This document shows, piece by piece, positions 9,902 through 17,278 of a stretch of 64,000 bases of DNA (position 1 is the first letter of the stretch; every line of letters starts with the position of its first letter). The notes under the pieces were generated by a model that made no database searches, had not been told where the DNA came from, and saw only the letters and a program-made list of their open reading frames with translations. Position numbers and translations under genes: made by a program. Source of the DNA: CAVQJU01 sp963755195. GTDB lineage: Bacteria; Acidobacteriota; Vicinamibacteria; Vicinamibacterales; CAVVIG01. Where the stretch lies: NCBI GenBank assembly GCA_963755195.1, contig CAVWIZ010000004.1:434001-498000 (forward strand). Direction: 5' to 3'.

Positions 9902-10737
9902 TGGACGTCAGAGCACAGCAGAAGAAGCATTGGGACGCGGTTGCCGGGGGATGGGCCGCGTGGTTCGACTGGACCGCGCGGAATTTCAGCCCCGTCACGG
10001 AATGGTTCCGTGAGTCCGCAGGCTGGGAGCCGGGCGCCCGCGTCCTCGATGTGGCGTGCGGTTCTGGTTATCCGGCGCTGGCGGCCGCGACGTACGTCCG
10101 GCCGGGCGGTACAGTCGTCGCGACCGACATCTCGCCCGAGATGGTGGCCGTGGCGGCGCAGCGCGCGAAGGCTGATGGCCTCGACAACGTTCAATTCATC
10201 GAGATGGACGCGGAGCAACTGCAGTTCTCAGATGCGTCGTTCGATGCCGTGACCAACGCGTACGGTCTGATGTTTTGTCCCGACCCCGCGCGCGCGCTCG
10301 CCGAAATCCGCCGGGTGCTGAGGCCAGGCGGCCGCATGGCACTCGCCGTGTGGGACGACCCATCGAAGAGCTCGTTCTTCAGCGCGATCGCCGGAGCGGC
10401 ACCGTCATTCCTGTCTTTGCAGGCGCCCGACCCCGCTATCACTGGCCCTTTCCGGTTTGCTGCTCCGGGACACCTCGAGACGCTGGTGCGCGACGCCGAA
10501 TTCTCTGACGTCCGTATCGAACGTCTGTCCGCGACATTCGACCTCGCATCGGCCGACGAGTACTTTTGCGTCTTCAGGGACGTGGCGTGGAAGGCAAGAG
10601 TGGAATCGTTGCCCGCCGAGGACCTGGCGCGGCTTCGTCAGGCGGTCGTCGAGGCCGCACGGCCGTATATGGACGAAGCCAGCGGCCGCGTGCGGCTGGT
10701 GGCTACGTCTCTGTGTGCGTCCGGTCGCGTTCGCTAG
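9901..10737 (+). CDS. Class I SAM-dependent methyltransferase
   Basis: A 278-residue methyltransferase of the UbiE/Methyltransf_11 type. Motif I is VLDVACGSGYPALAAA, the acidic residue of motif II is in VVATDISPEM, and motifs III and IV follow (FIEMDAEQLQFSDASFDAV, RVLRPGGRMALAVW). The N-terminus (QQKKHWDAVAGGWAAWFDW) is typical of ubiquinone/menaquinone-like and small-molecule methyltransferases. GTG 9901 overlaps the stop codon of the ABM gene. Pairing with a quinol-monooxygenase-like protein suggests an aromatic or quinone substrate, but that is inference. Confidence 0.85.
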   Translation: MDVRAQQKKHWDAVAGGWAAWFDWTARNFSPVTEWFRESAGWEPGARVLDVACGSGYPALAAATYVRPGGTVVATDISPEMVAVAAQRAKADGLDNVQFIEMDAEQLQFSDASFDAVTNAYGLMFCPDPARALAEIRRVLRPGGRMALAVWDDPSKSSFFSAIAGAAPSFLSLQAPDPAITGPFRFAAPGHLETLVRDAEFSDVRIERLSATFDLASADEYFCVFRDVAWKARVESLPAEDLARLRQAVVEAARPYMDEASGRVRLVATSLCASGRVR

Positions 10738-10793
10738 CCTCGCATGTGTCCAGGCGCGTTCGCCTGGCGGTTTACGACGCGCGCGGATCCGGG

Positions 10794-11518
10794 CTATTGA
10801 CGGAATCGGCCCACGTAAGCGGCCTTGCCGACGACGATGTCCTTCATGGCGTCCAGAAACTGAGCGCGTGTGGCGTCGGCGGGTAAGGTCAGCTTGTCTT
10901 TCTTGACTATTTCTTCTCGGACGTGATCTCGTTCAGGCGGACAGGCTCGGTGCCGTAGTTCTCGATCTCCATCGCGTTCTTCTTCTTGTCGAACGTGATC
11001 TGCGTGAACGCCGCCATCTTGCCTTCGCCCTTCCCTTCCTTGGGAAGGTGAATCTGGATGAGCGTGAAGGGGTAGTCCACGGTCCGCGGCTGGTTCCGGA
11101 CCTCGACGAAGCTCATATAGCGGGTCGTCGCGAGGACAATCCGATCGCCGCCATCCGGAAGCGGTTCACGCCAGGCGTAGTGCAGGTCCCAGCCGAGGCG
11201 ATAGTTCTGGGGATCGGCTCCCTGCCACCCGGGGATACGCATCCGGCCTTTCACCGGAACCTTCTCCAGCGCGTTCACCAGCGCGTCCTGTCCCTTGGGC
11301 ACGGTGTCGAGGAGCCTCTTGCGCTCTGCGGCGGACGACCATTTGTCCAACGTGATTTCAATCACGGCGTTTGCGCCCGTGAGGTTGTTGCTCATGTTCA
11401 CGGCGAACGTGCGCAACCGAATGGGCAGCGTCACCTCGGCGTGCATCGGCACGGCTGACGAGAGGACCAGAGCGGATGCGAGGAGGAAACCGGCGAAATG
11501 AACGGAATGTCGTGTCAT
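10794..11518 (-). CDS. Secreted protein of unknown function, probable frameshift near its end
   Basis: Not assigned to a family. It has a signal peptide (VHFAGFLLASALVLSSAVPMHAE) and then a domain with a long beta-rich stretch (VNMSNNLTGANAVIEITLDKW, VPVKGRMRIPGWQGADPQNY). The annotated frame stops at 10907. One base change near 10912 would extend it by about 37 residues (VKKDKLTLPADATRAQFLDA ... GKAAYVGRFRQ) to TAG 10794-10796, which reads as coding and removes an otherwise empty gap. The N-terminal 200 residues are secure; the C-terminal extension is inference. Confidence 0.6.
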
Positions 11519-11556
11519 GGTCTAAATACTACGCCACCGGCGCCTTCACGCGATCT

Positions 11557-11697
11557 TCATTCAGCCTTCACGGTCCACACACTCCCGCGGCGGATGGTAC
11601 GCTCGAACGCGATGCGCTTGCCGTCTGGCGACCACAACGGGTACGCTACCTGGCGGTCCATCAAGGCGGTCTGGTCGGTAAAGCGTTCGACCCGTGC
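11557..11697 (-). pseudogene. C-terminal fragment of a TolB/PD40 beta-propeller protein
   Basis: The minus strand encodes VERFTDQTALMDRQVAYPLW then SPDGKRIAFERT and VWTVKAE before TGA (11557-11559). YPLWSPDGKRIAF is the classic PD40 (TolB-type) blade signature. No upstream propeller exists: the frame is closed by a stop just before the fragment. It therefore looks like the remnant of a larger TolB-like or kinase-propeller gene. Confidence 0.55.
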
Positions 11698-11922
11698 TCA
11701 GTGCTTCGTCAGCCGACGTCGAAATTCGCTTTTGATGGCCGCCGCTAATCTGGGGCCGAAATCGAGGCTCACGGCCGCATCGAGAGCGCTTTCCCTGCGG
11801 CAGTGGTCTTCGGCGCGCGTCACGGCGTCTTCTACCGCCTGCTCCCCGAAGACAGCATTCACCTCGATCGACAACGACTCCAGTTCGTCATCCCAAAAGA
11901 GTCGCGGCTTGAACGACCTCAT
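11698..11922 (-). CDS. Small hypothetical protein
   Basis: An ORF of 74 residues without recognised domain. It is Arg-, Glu- and Ala-rich and probably helical (LESLSIEVNAVFGEQAVEDA, AAAIKSEFRRRLTKH). No convincing ribosome binding site precedes ATG 11922. It ends where the TolB-propeller fragment begins and could itself be part of that decayed locus. No function can be assigned. Confidence 0.35.
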   Translation of the reverse strand: MRSFKPRLFWDDELESLSIEVNAVFGEQAVEDAVTRAEDHCRRESALDAAVSLDFGPRLAAAIKSEFRRRLTKH

Positions 11923-12022
11923 ACTTCGTTACACCCCCGTAGCCGTCGGTGTCAGTGTTGCGCTCGTTCAAACACCACGGTCTGGGCCTGCACGTTCGGC
12001 GTGGCCTGAAGTGGACCCATCC

Positions 12023-13651
12023 TTAGTACATCGATCCGCCCATGCCGCCGCCCGGCTGCGCAGCGGCGCCGGTCTTCTCCTCTGGCAACTGCGAGATCAC
12101 CGCTTCGGTCGTCAACAGGAGCGAGGCAATCGACGCGGCGTTCTGCAGCGCCGATCGGACCACCTTGGCCGGATCGATGACGCCGGCCTTCACGAGGTTC
12201 TCGTACTGCTCGGTCTGTGCGTTGAATCCCTCGTCGCCCTTCATGTCCTTCACCCGCTGGACGACGATCGACCCCTCGTGGCCCGCGTTGGTGGCGATCC
12301 AGCGCATCGGCTCTTCGATCGCCCGGACGACGATGTTGACGCCGAGCTGTTCGTCGCCGTCGAGCTTCAGCGTCTTGAGCCCCTGCGCGGCCCGCAGCAG
12401 CGCCACGCCGCCGCCCGCGACGATGCCTTCTTCAACCGCGGCCTTTGTGGCATGCATCGCATCCTCGACGCGGGCTTTCTTTTCCTTCATCTCGGTTTCG
12501 GTGGCCGCCCCGACCTTGATGATGGCCACGCCGCCCACGAGTTTGGCGAGCCGCTCCTGCAGCTTCTCGCGGTCGTAGTCGGACGAGGTGTCTTCGACCT
12601 GCACGCGCAGTTGCTTCACGCGGCCTTCGATGGCCGCCGAGGTGCCCGCGCCTTCGATGATCGTCGTGTTGTCCTTGTCGATCGTGATCTTCTTGGCCTG
12701 GCCCAGGTCTTCGATCTTGATCGACTCGAGCTTGATCCCGAGGTCTTCCGTGACGGCCTTGCCGTTGGTCAGGATGGCGATGTCTTCGAGCATCGCTTTA
12801 CGGCGGTCGCCGTAGCCCGGCGCCTTGACCGCCGCGACCCGGAGCGTGCCCCGGAGCTTGTTGACGACGAGCGTCGCCAGCGCGTCGCCTTCGAGGTCCT
12901 CCGCGATGATGAGCAGCGGACGGCTCGGCCTGCGCCACCTGCTCCAGCAGCGGCAGGAGGTCTTTCATCGCGCTGATTTTCTTCTCGTGGATCAGGATGA
13001 CCGGGTTCTCGAGCACCACTTCCATGCGCTCGGGGTCGGTCACGAAATAGGCCGAGAGGTAGCCGCGATCGAACTGCATCCCTTCGACCACCTCGAGCGA
13101 GGTTTCGAGCGTCTTGGCTTCCTCGACCGTGATCACGCCGTCTTTGCCGACCTTGTCCATCGCTTCCGCGATGATCCGGCCGATGGTCTCGTCGTGGTTC
13201 GCCGAGATCGTGCCGACCTGGGCGATCATCGGCCCGCTCACCGGCTTGGACTGCTGCTTGAGCGACGCGACGACGGCCTCGACGGCCTTGAAGATGCCGC
13301 GCTTGATGGCCATCGGGTTGGCGCCGGCCGTCGACGTTCTTCGCGCCTTCGCGATAGATCGCCTGCGCCAGCACCGTGGCCGTGGTCGTGCCGTCTCCGG
13401 CGACGTCGGAGGTCTTGCTCGCGACTTCGCGCACCATCTGCGCGCCCATGTTCTCGAGCGGATCCGGCAGGTCGATTTCTTTCGCCACCGTGACGCCGTC
13501 CTTGGTGATCGTGGGCGATCCGAACGGCTTGCTCGAGGACGACGTTGCGCCCTTTGGGTCCGAGGGTCACTTTCACGGCATTGGCCAGGCCGTTGACCCC
13601 GCGGAGAATGGCCTGGCGCGACGCGTCGCCGTAGGTAATCAGTTTTGCCAT
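12023..13651 (-). CDS. groEL: Chaperonin GroEL, 60 kDa (interrupted by frameshifts)
   Basis: ATP-dependent folding chaperonin. The start MAKLITYGDASRQAILRGVN, the nucleotide motif VKVTLGPKGRNVVLE, AGDGTTTATVLAQAI, the apical-domain segment VEEAKTLETSLEVVEGMQFD, EEGIVAGGGVALLRA and the Gly-Met tail GGGMGGSMY are all present in order. Together they account for a full-length protein of about 540 residues. The frame changes near 13540, 13325, 12925 and 12800. Since this is the groES-linked copy with intact sequence in every piece, the breaks are almost certainly base-calling errors. The gene begins one base after the groES stop, forming the usual operon. Confidence 0.93.
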
Positions 13652-13652
13652 G

Positions 13653-14009
13653 TCAGCGTCCCTTCCTGGTGGGGGCGGTCTTCTTGGTGGCAGTCTTGGC
13701 CGCGCCGGTCTTGGCGGCGGCGCCCTCGATCGCGGCGAGCACGTCGTCTTCCTTCATGATCAGGTACTCCACGCCGTCCAGCTTGATCTCCTGGCCGGAG
13801 TACTTGCCGAAGAGGATGGTGTCGCCCGCCTTGACGTCCAGCTTGACCCGGTCGCCCTCGTCGGTCACTTTGCCGTTGCCCGCGGCGATGACTTTGCCCC
13901 GCTGCGGTTTTTCCTTGGCGGAATCCGGAATGATGATGCCGCCGATGTGCTGTTCGCCTTCCTCGAGGCGTTGAACGAGAATCCGGTCGTGTAGCGGTCT
14001 GACATGCAT
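13653..14009 (-). CDS. groES: Co-chaperonin GroES with Lys/Ala-rich C-terminal tail
   Basis: Lid of the GroEL chamber. MHVRPLHDRILVQRLE, the mobile loop GEQHIGGIIIPDSAKEKPQR, GKVIAAGNGK and VEYLIMKEDDVLAAIE are canonical. ATG 14009 is chosen because the family starts at this Met and GGGAG lies upstream; the open frame runs 12 codons further without homology. At 118 residues it is about 20 longer than usual because of a low-complexity tail (AAAKTGAAKTATKKTAPTRK). It is first in the operon with groEL. Confidence 0.95.
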   Translation of the reverse strand: MHVRPLHDRILVQRLEEGEQHIGGIIIPDSAKEKPQRGKVIAAGNGKVTDEGDRVKLDVKAGDTILFGKYSGQEIKLDGVEYLIMKEDDVLAAIEGAAAKTGAAKTATKKTAPTRKGR

Positions 14010-14193
14010 GAGGTCGACTCCCAACTGGCGTGAACGGGTGGACAAATCTTCGTCACCGGAAGCGACAGACGTGGCCGCTCTGCTGGCGAACCGATCGAAG
14101 AAGTGATGACGCTCGGCTTGATGAGGGCTGTGGCTCGGGGCCGGGTTACGTCCGGCGATGGGCGGCAGTGCTCAGGAAGGCAGTTCGCCCCTG

Positions 14194-14230
14194 ACTATAC
14201 TCGCGAGCGGCGGTGTTGGCAACCGCTCGC
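14194..14230 (-). promoter_or_regulatory. Sigma-70-type promoter of groES-groEL with an inverted repeat over the -35
   Basis: On the minus strand TTGCCA (14222-14217) and TATAGT (14199-14194) are separated by 17 bases. An 8-bp inverted repeat (GCGAGCGG at 14203-14210 and CCGCTCGC at 14223-14230, 12-base loop) brackets the -35. This is where HrcA or a similar repressor would bind, but the sequence is not the CIRCE consensus. The predicted 5' untranslated region is about 180 bases. Confidence 0.55.
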
Positions 14231-14282
14231 CTGTGCCTCGCCGCCGAGTAGGAGTAGAGTTTGAAGGAGGAACGAACACGAC

Positions 14283-14483
14283 GTGACCGGTACCATCACA
14301 CAACTCCATCGGGGCCGAGGCGTAGGAACGCTTCTGGGCGAGGACACCAAGAGCTACACGTTTCGACGCAACGACGTGCGCGACGTGTGGTTCCACGACC
14401 TGACAGAAGGGGCCGCTGTCGTCTTTCAGCCTGACAAGAACCTTTCGGCGACCCGAGTTCGCCCGGTCAGCGCTCCCGTTTGA
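14283..14483 (+). CDS. Cold-shock-domain-like small protein
   Basis: A 66-residue OB-fold protein resembling cold-shock domains: GTITQLHRGRGVGTLLGED at the RNP1 position, then TFRRNDVRDVWFHDLTEGAA and a closing VVFQPDKNLSATRVRPV, like the VxFxxxxxxxGPxAxNV end of CspA. The aromatic-rich KGFGFI motif is poorly kept, so it is a divergent member. GTG 14283 is preceded by GGAGG with 12-base spacing. It is divergent from groES and shares the intergenic control region. It probably binds single-stranded RNA or DNA. Confidence 0.65.
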   Translation: MTGTITQLHRGRGVGTLLGEDTKSYTFRRNDVRDVWFHDLTEGAAVVFQPDKNLSATRVRPVSAPV

Positions 14484-14799
14484 TCCCGAACCTAACACGC
14501 GACGTGTGAATCGCTTGCGGGCGGTGCCACGCGATCGAGCCACGCGACTGTTCAGGGTACGTAGCGCTTGTTTGAGCGAGCGCCCTCCCGCGAACGACGT
14601 GCTAACACTCATAGCGACTGCCTGATCGGCTGGCGGCGCAGCGGACCCATGAAACTTCGCAAGTCCCGACCACCTTGCTGAGACCGCGCATCCTCCGCAA
14701 TGCGTGAGCCGAGGAACCAGGGGCCGACTCAGGTCGCAAGTGAGCCGCCGCGCTGGCGGTCCGTGGTGTTCAGTAGATTTGGCCTAAACTTAAGGAAGG
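14484..14799 (+). other. Intergenic region with no recognised feature
   Basis: This 316-base gap between the cold-shock-like gene and the porin contains no convincing ORF on either strand. AAGGAAGG just before 14800 is the porin ribosome binding site. No terminator with a T-tract and no clear promoter were found. Confidence 0.5.
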
Positions 14800-16124
14800 A
14801 TGACGGCCGCCATGGCGCCCATCCTGGCGGCGGTGTTGCGGCTTTGCGCGGTTGACGCCAACTGCGCAGCGCCTCTGCCCCAGGCTCCCCCGACAACAGC
14901 CAAGCGGGCGGCTCCGCAGCAGCCGCCGGCGACGCCCGAATCCACCGACACACCTCCGGAAGCGGGCGACGAAGACGCGCTCGTCAGATCCCGCCGCTTC
15001 TCACGCTGGAACGAGTTCGACGGCAAGTGGGCCAGCATCCGGTTTGGTGCGGGCTATCTGGTGGATTACGGCGCCTACGATCAGGACGCCGCAGGCGAGC
15101 AGCAAATGCCCGACCTGGAGACGGGCTTCAAGATGCGGGACTTCCGCATGCTGTTCAAGGGACGACTCAAGTTTCCCGGCCGGAAAGTCACGTGGTCTGC
15201 CGGTTTCATGTATGACAACGCGAATCATGCCTGGCTCGTGCGGCAGACCGGCATCAGTTTCGAGACGCCCGGTATTACCGGCTCCATCTTCGTGGGCCGG
15301 CAGAAGGAGGGGTTCTCGATGTCCAAGATCATGGTCGGCTACCACGGCTGGGGCATGGAGCGCATGCCGATGAACGACTCCAGCGTTCAGTTGCTCGCCG
15401 ACGGCGTGAAGTGGACAGGCTACGCCTCCAGACAACATGTCACCTGGAACGTCGGTGCTTTGGGGACTGGCTTTCAGAAGACCAGTCGTTCTCGATTGCC
15501 GATCGCCAGTTCATCGGCCGCGTGGCCTGGCAGCCGATCCTCAGCGACGACGGGGGCAATCTCCTGCACCTGGGCGTGGCCCTGCGATATGCGAAGTCCG
15601 ACGACGGCCAGCTGCAGCCGCGGTCACGCCCCGAAGCGTACAAGTCGCCGTACTTCGTGGATACCGGAAAGTTCCGGGCCGAGTCCACCACCATGACGGG
15701 CCTGGAAGTCTATTACCGTCCGGGCCCGCTCACCGTTGGCTCGGAGCTCATCTTCCAGAAGGTCGACGCGCCGGACAACGGCAATCCGTATTTTCACGGC
15801 GGCGAAGTGTTCGTGGCCTGGAATGTGACAGGCGAAACACGCTCCTACAACAAGGTTGGCGGATACTTCAACGCCGTGTCACCGGCGCGATCCGTCTTCG
15901 ACGGCGGTCCAGGCGCGTGGGAAATCGTGACGCGCTTCTCGTACATCGATCTCGACAGCGGACCAATCCTCGGCGGCCGGTTCTGGCGTTTTACGCCCCT
16001 GCTAAACTGGCACCTCGACGACATGGTGCGCCTCGAGATCGCGTACGGCTACGGCACTCTGGACCGCTTCTCCCTGGTCGGCCACACGCACTTTTTTCAA
16101 ATGCGGCTGCAAACCAGCTTCTGA
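14800..16124 (+). CDS. Phosphate-selective porin (OprO/OprP-like), one frameshift
   Basis: Outer-membrane beta-barrel of the OprP family, used for anion or phosphate uptake. A signal-like N-terminus is followed by amphipathic strands: ASIRFGAGYLVDYGAYDQD, LETGFKMRDFRMLFKGRL, KVTWSAGFMYDNANHAWLVR, then GRVAWQPILSDDGGNLLHLG and a last strand THFFQMRLQTSF ending in Phe, as outer-membrane proteins do. Start ATG 14800 has AAGGAAGG upstream. The frame changes near 15463 (between WNVGA and FGDWLSED), explained by one base. At about 440 residues it has normal length. It is a single gene; the substrate is inferred from the family only. Confidence 0.85.
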
Positions 16125-16296
16125 GTCCTGGAGCGGTCTTCACGGTTCTGTAGCGGCTCTCTGGGAGCGCCGCATCCTTCCAGGTCCCCCCGCGACGCTC
16201 GCCGCGAATCGTCCACTGATGGACCACGCGGTTTCCCCCGCGAAGTTTGACGGGTTCTGATGGTCTGTGACGGGCGCTGCTGTGTTTGAGGTGTGA

Positions 16297-16314
16297 GCTT
16301 TCCCTAGGGAAAGC
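16297..16314. repeat. Perfect 18-bp palindrome beside a tRNA 3' end
   Basis: GCTTTCCCTAGGGAAAGC is fully self-complementary and ends 8 bases from the encoded CCA of tRNA-Arg. It could terminate tRNA transcription, but no T-tract follows, so a protein-binding or recombination site is equally possible. Confidence 0.5.
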
Positions 16315-16321
16315 GAAGATG

Positions 16322-16398
16322 TGGTGCGCCCGCCGCGACTCGAACGCGGGACCCCCGGCTTAGAAGGCCGGTGCTCTATCCAGCTGAGCTACGGGCGC
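16322..16398 (-). tRNA. tRNA-Arg (anticodon TCT)
   Basis: A 77-base cloverleaf on the minus strand. The acceptor arm GCGCCCG pairs with CGGGCGC, the D arm contains AGCTCAGCTGGATAGAG, the anticodon arm is CCGGC-CTTCTAA-GCCGG with TCT at the anticodon, and the T arm contains GTTCGAGTC. CCA is encoded. It reads AGA codons. Confidence 0.96.
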
Positions 16399-16515
16399 GT
16401 GTGGTGGCAAGTGCTAGTGTAACGGTTCCTTCCGCGATTCCCCCGTTCGTCGTGGCTAAGGGATGACGAAGCCCTCGATTCGTCGCTCATGGCTGAGCGA
16501 AAGTTGCGCGTGGGT

Positions 16516-16632
16516 CTAGGGAAAAACCGCCGTCCACAGCATGAACAAGAGCAGGGCACCGACCAACACATAGGTCACGGTGTCGGACGTTCTTTTCACC
16601 TTGCGCCACCACGCTCTCGTCGCCGGCGTCAT
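16516..16632 (-). CDS. Small single-span membrane protein, 38 residues
   Basis: ATG 16632 opens a 38-codon frame with a purine-rich site (AGGAAAGAGA) just upstream. The product has a short basic N-terminus (MTPATRAWWRKVKRTSD) and one hydrophobic helix (TYVLVGALLLFMLWTAVF) reaching the end, so N-in topology is expected. No family is recognised. It lies between tRNA-Arg and a TIGR03435 remnant. The composition strongly suggests a real membrane microprotein. Confidence 0.5.
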   Translation of the reverse strand: MTPATRAWWRKVKRTSDTVTYVLVGALLLFMLWTAVFP

Positions 16633-16674
16633 CGTCTCTTTCCTGCTTCTCCAAAGCGCCGCAGCGACACAGAC

Positions 16675-16767
16675 CTAATCCTCGATCAGATGTTCCACGC
16701 GGTCGATGACGAGGATGTCGACGGGGCCGCGCATCGACTCCAGGTCGCCGCCGACGGCTGCTTCTGG
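16675..16767 (-). pseudogene. C-terminal remnant of a TIGR03435-family protein
   Basis: Thirty codons read GGDLESMRGPVDILVIDRVE and end at TAG 16675-16677. The intact family member in this window ends GLKLESRKAPIEHIVIDHLE, so the match is clear. A stop codon closes the frame at 16768-16770, and nothing of the preceding 250 residues remains. It is a relic, perhaps from a deletion next to the tRNA. Confidence 0.6.
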
Positions 16768-16796
16768 TTATGCTGGAACGAGTGTAGCGCGATTCC

Positions 16797-16870
16797 GAAA
16801 CGTCAAACGCAAAACGGAGAACGTAGAATCAGGCCGTCTTTACGTTTGGCGTTCTGAGTTTTTCGTTCAG
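16797..16870 (-). repeat. Short-word repeat island, AACGYARA type (copy 1)
   Basis: Imperfect repetition of 8-base words (CAAACGCA, AAACGGAG, AACGTAGA) is followed after a short loop by the same words on the other strand (TACGTTTG, GCGTTCTG). It begins about 20 bases after the stop codon of the minus-strand gene at 16892. A relative sits at 56683-56768, sharing CGCAAAACGG, GAACGTAGAA or AAACGTAGAA, and GTTTGGCGTTCT. Confidence 0.7.
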
Positions 16871-16891
16871 GTTGCCCTTTTGGGCATCCTG

Positions 16892-17218
16892 TTAGGACGA
16901 CCCCATCTGGTCGATAGGCACCAGACCGATCGCGACAAACGTCCGTCCGTCGGGTTCGCACCGCAGCACAAGCGCCACCTTGGCCGGCAGTTGGGGATCG
17001 CCGACGATCGGCACGGTCAGAGCCGACCGCGCCGCCTGGCAGTGCCCGGGCGGCGAGCGGCGCCCCCGGAGCGTGGTCGTCGAGACTGATTCGCGGCACG
17101 CTGCACACTGCTGCAAGGATATTGCCCGAATGCACACCAAGAAAAGCCTGTGTTCTGGCCATGCCTCCCGCAGTTCTCGGCGGCGCGCCTCGGCCCGCGC
17201 GAGAAAAGTCGAGTCCAT
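16892..17218 (-). CDS. Hypothetical protein at the end of the exopolysaccharide gene run (frameshifted)
   Basis: ATG 17218 is preceded by AGAAGGG and opens MDSTFLARAEARRRELREAW. The same frame closes with ALVLRCEPDGRTFVAIGLVP and PIDQMGSS, but the middle reads better in another frame (VHSGNILAAVCSVPRISLDD). Frame changes near 17125 and 17010 are therefore likely and would give about 108 residues. No family is recognised. It follows the O-antigen ligase gene on the same strand (60 bases), so it is probably cotranscribed. Confidence 0.45.
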   Translation of the reverse strand: MDSTFLARAEARRRELREAWPEHRLFLVCIRAISLQQCAACRESVSTTTLRGRRSPPGHCQAARSALTVPIVGDPQLPAKVALVLRCEPDGRTFVAIGLVPIDQMGSS

Positions 17219-17278
17219 CGCGCCCTTCTCGTTTCCACGGCCGTCGATGACCGCCGTGGACGCCTGGTGTGTCAGAGG

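Noticed and set aside
12023..13651. groEL as a pseudogene
   Set aside because: All domains are conserved in order, it is joined to groES, and similar single-base slips affect unrelated housekeeping genes here.
14010..14282. CIRCE operator before groES
   Set aside because: No TTAGCACTC-N9-GAGTGCTAA or near variant; only the unrelated GCGAGCGG dyad is present.
16135..16260. Gene between the porin and tRNA-Arg
   Set aside because: Short ORFs on both strands lack ribosome binding sites and coding character.
16297..16314. Intrinsic terminator of the tRNA
   Set aside because: The palindrome is perfect but no T-tract follows on the tRNA strand, so it is listed only as a palindrome.
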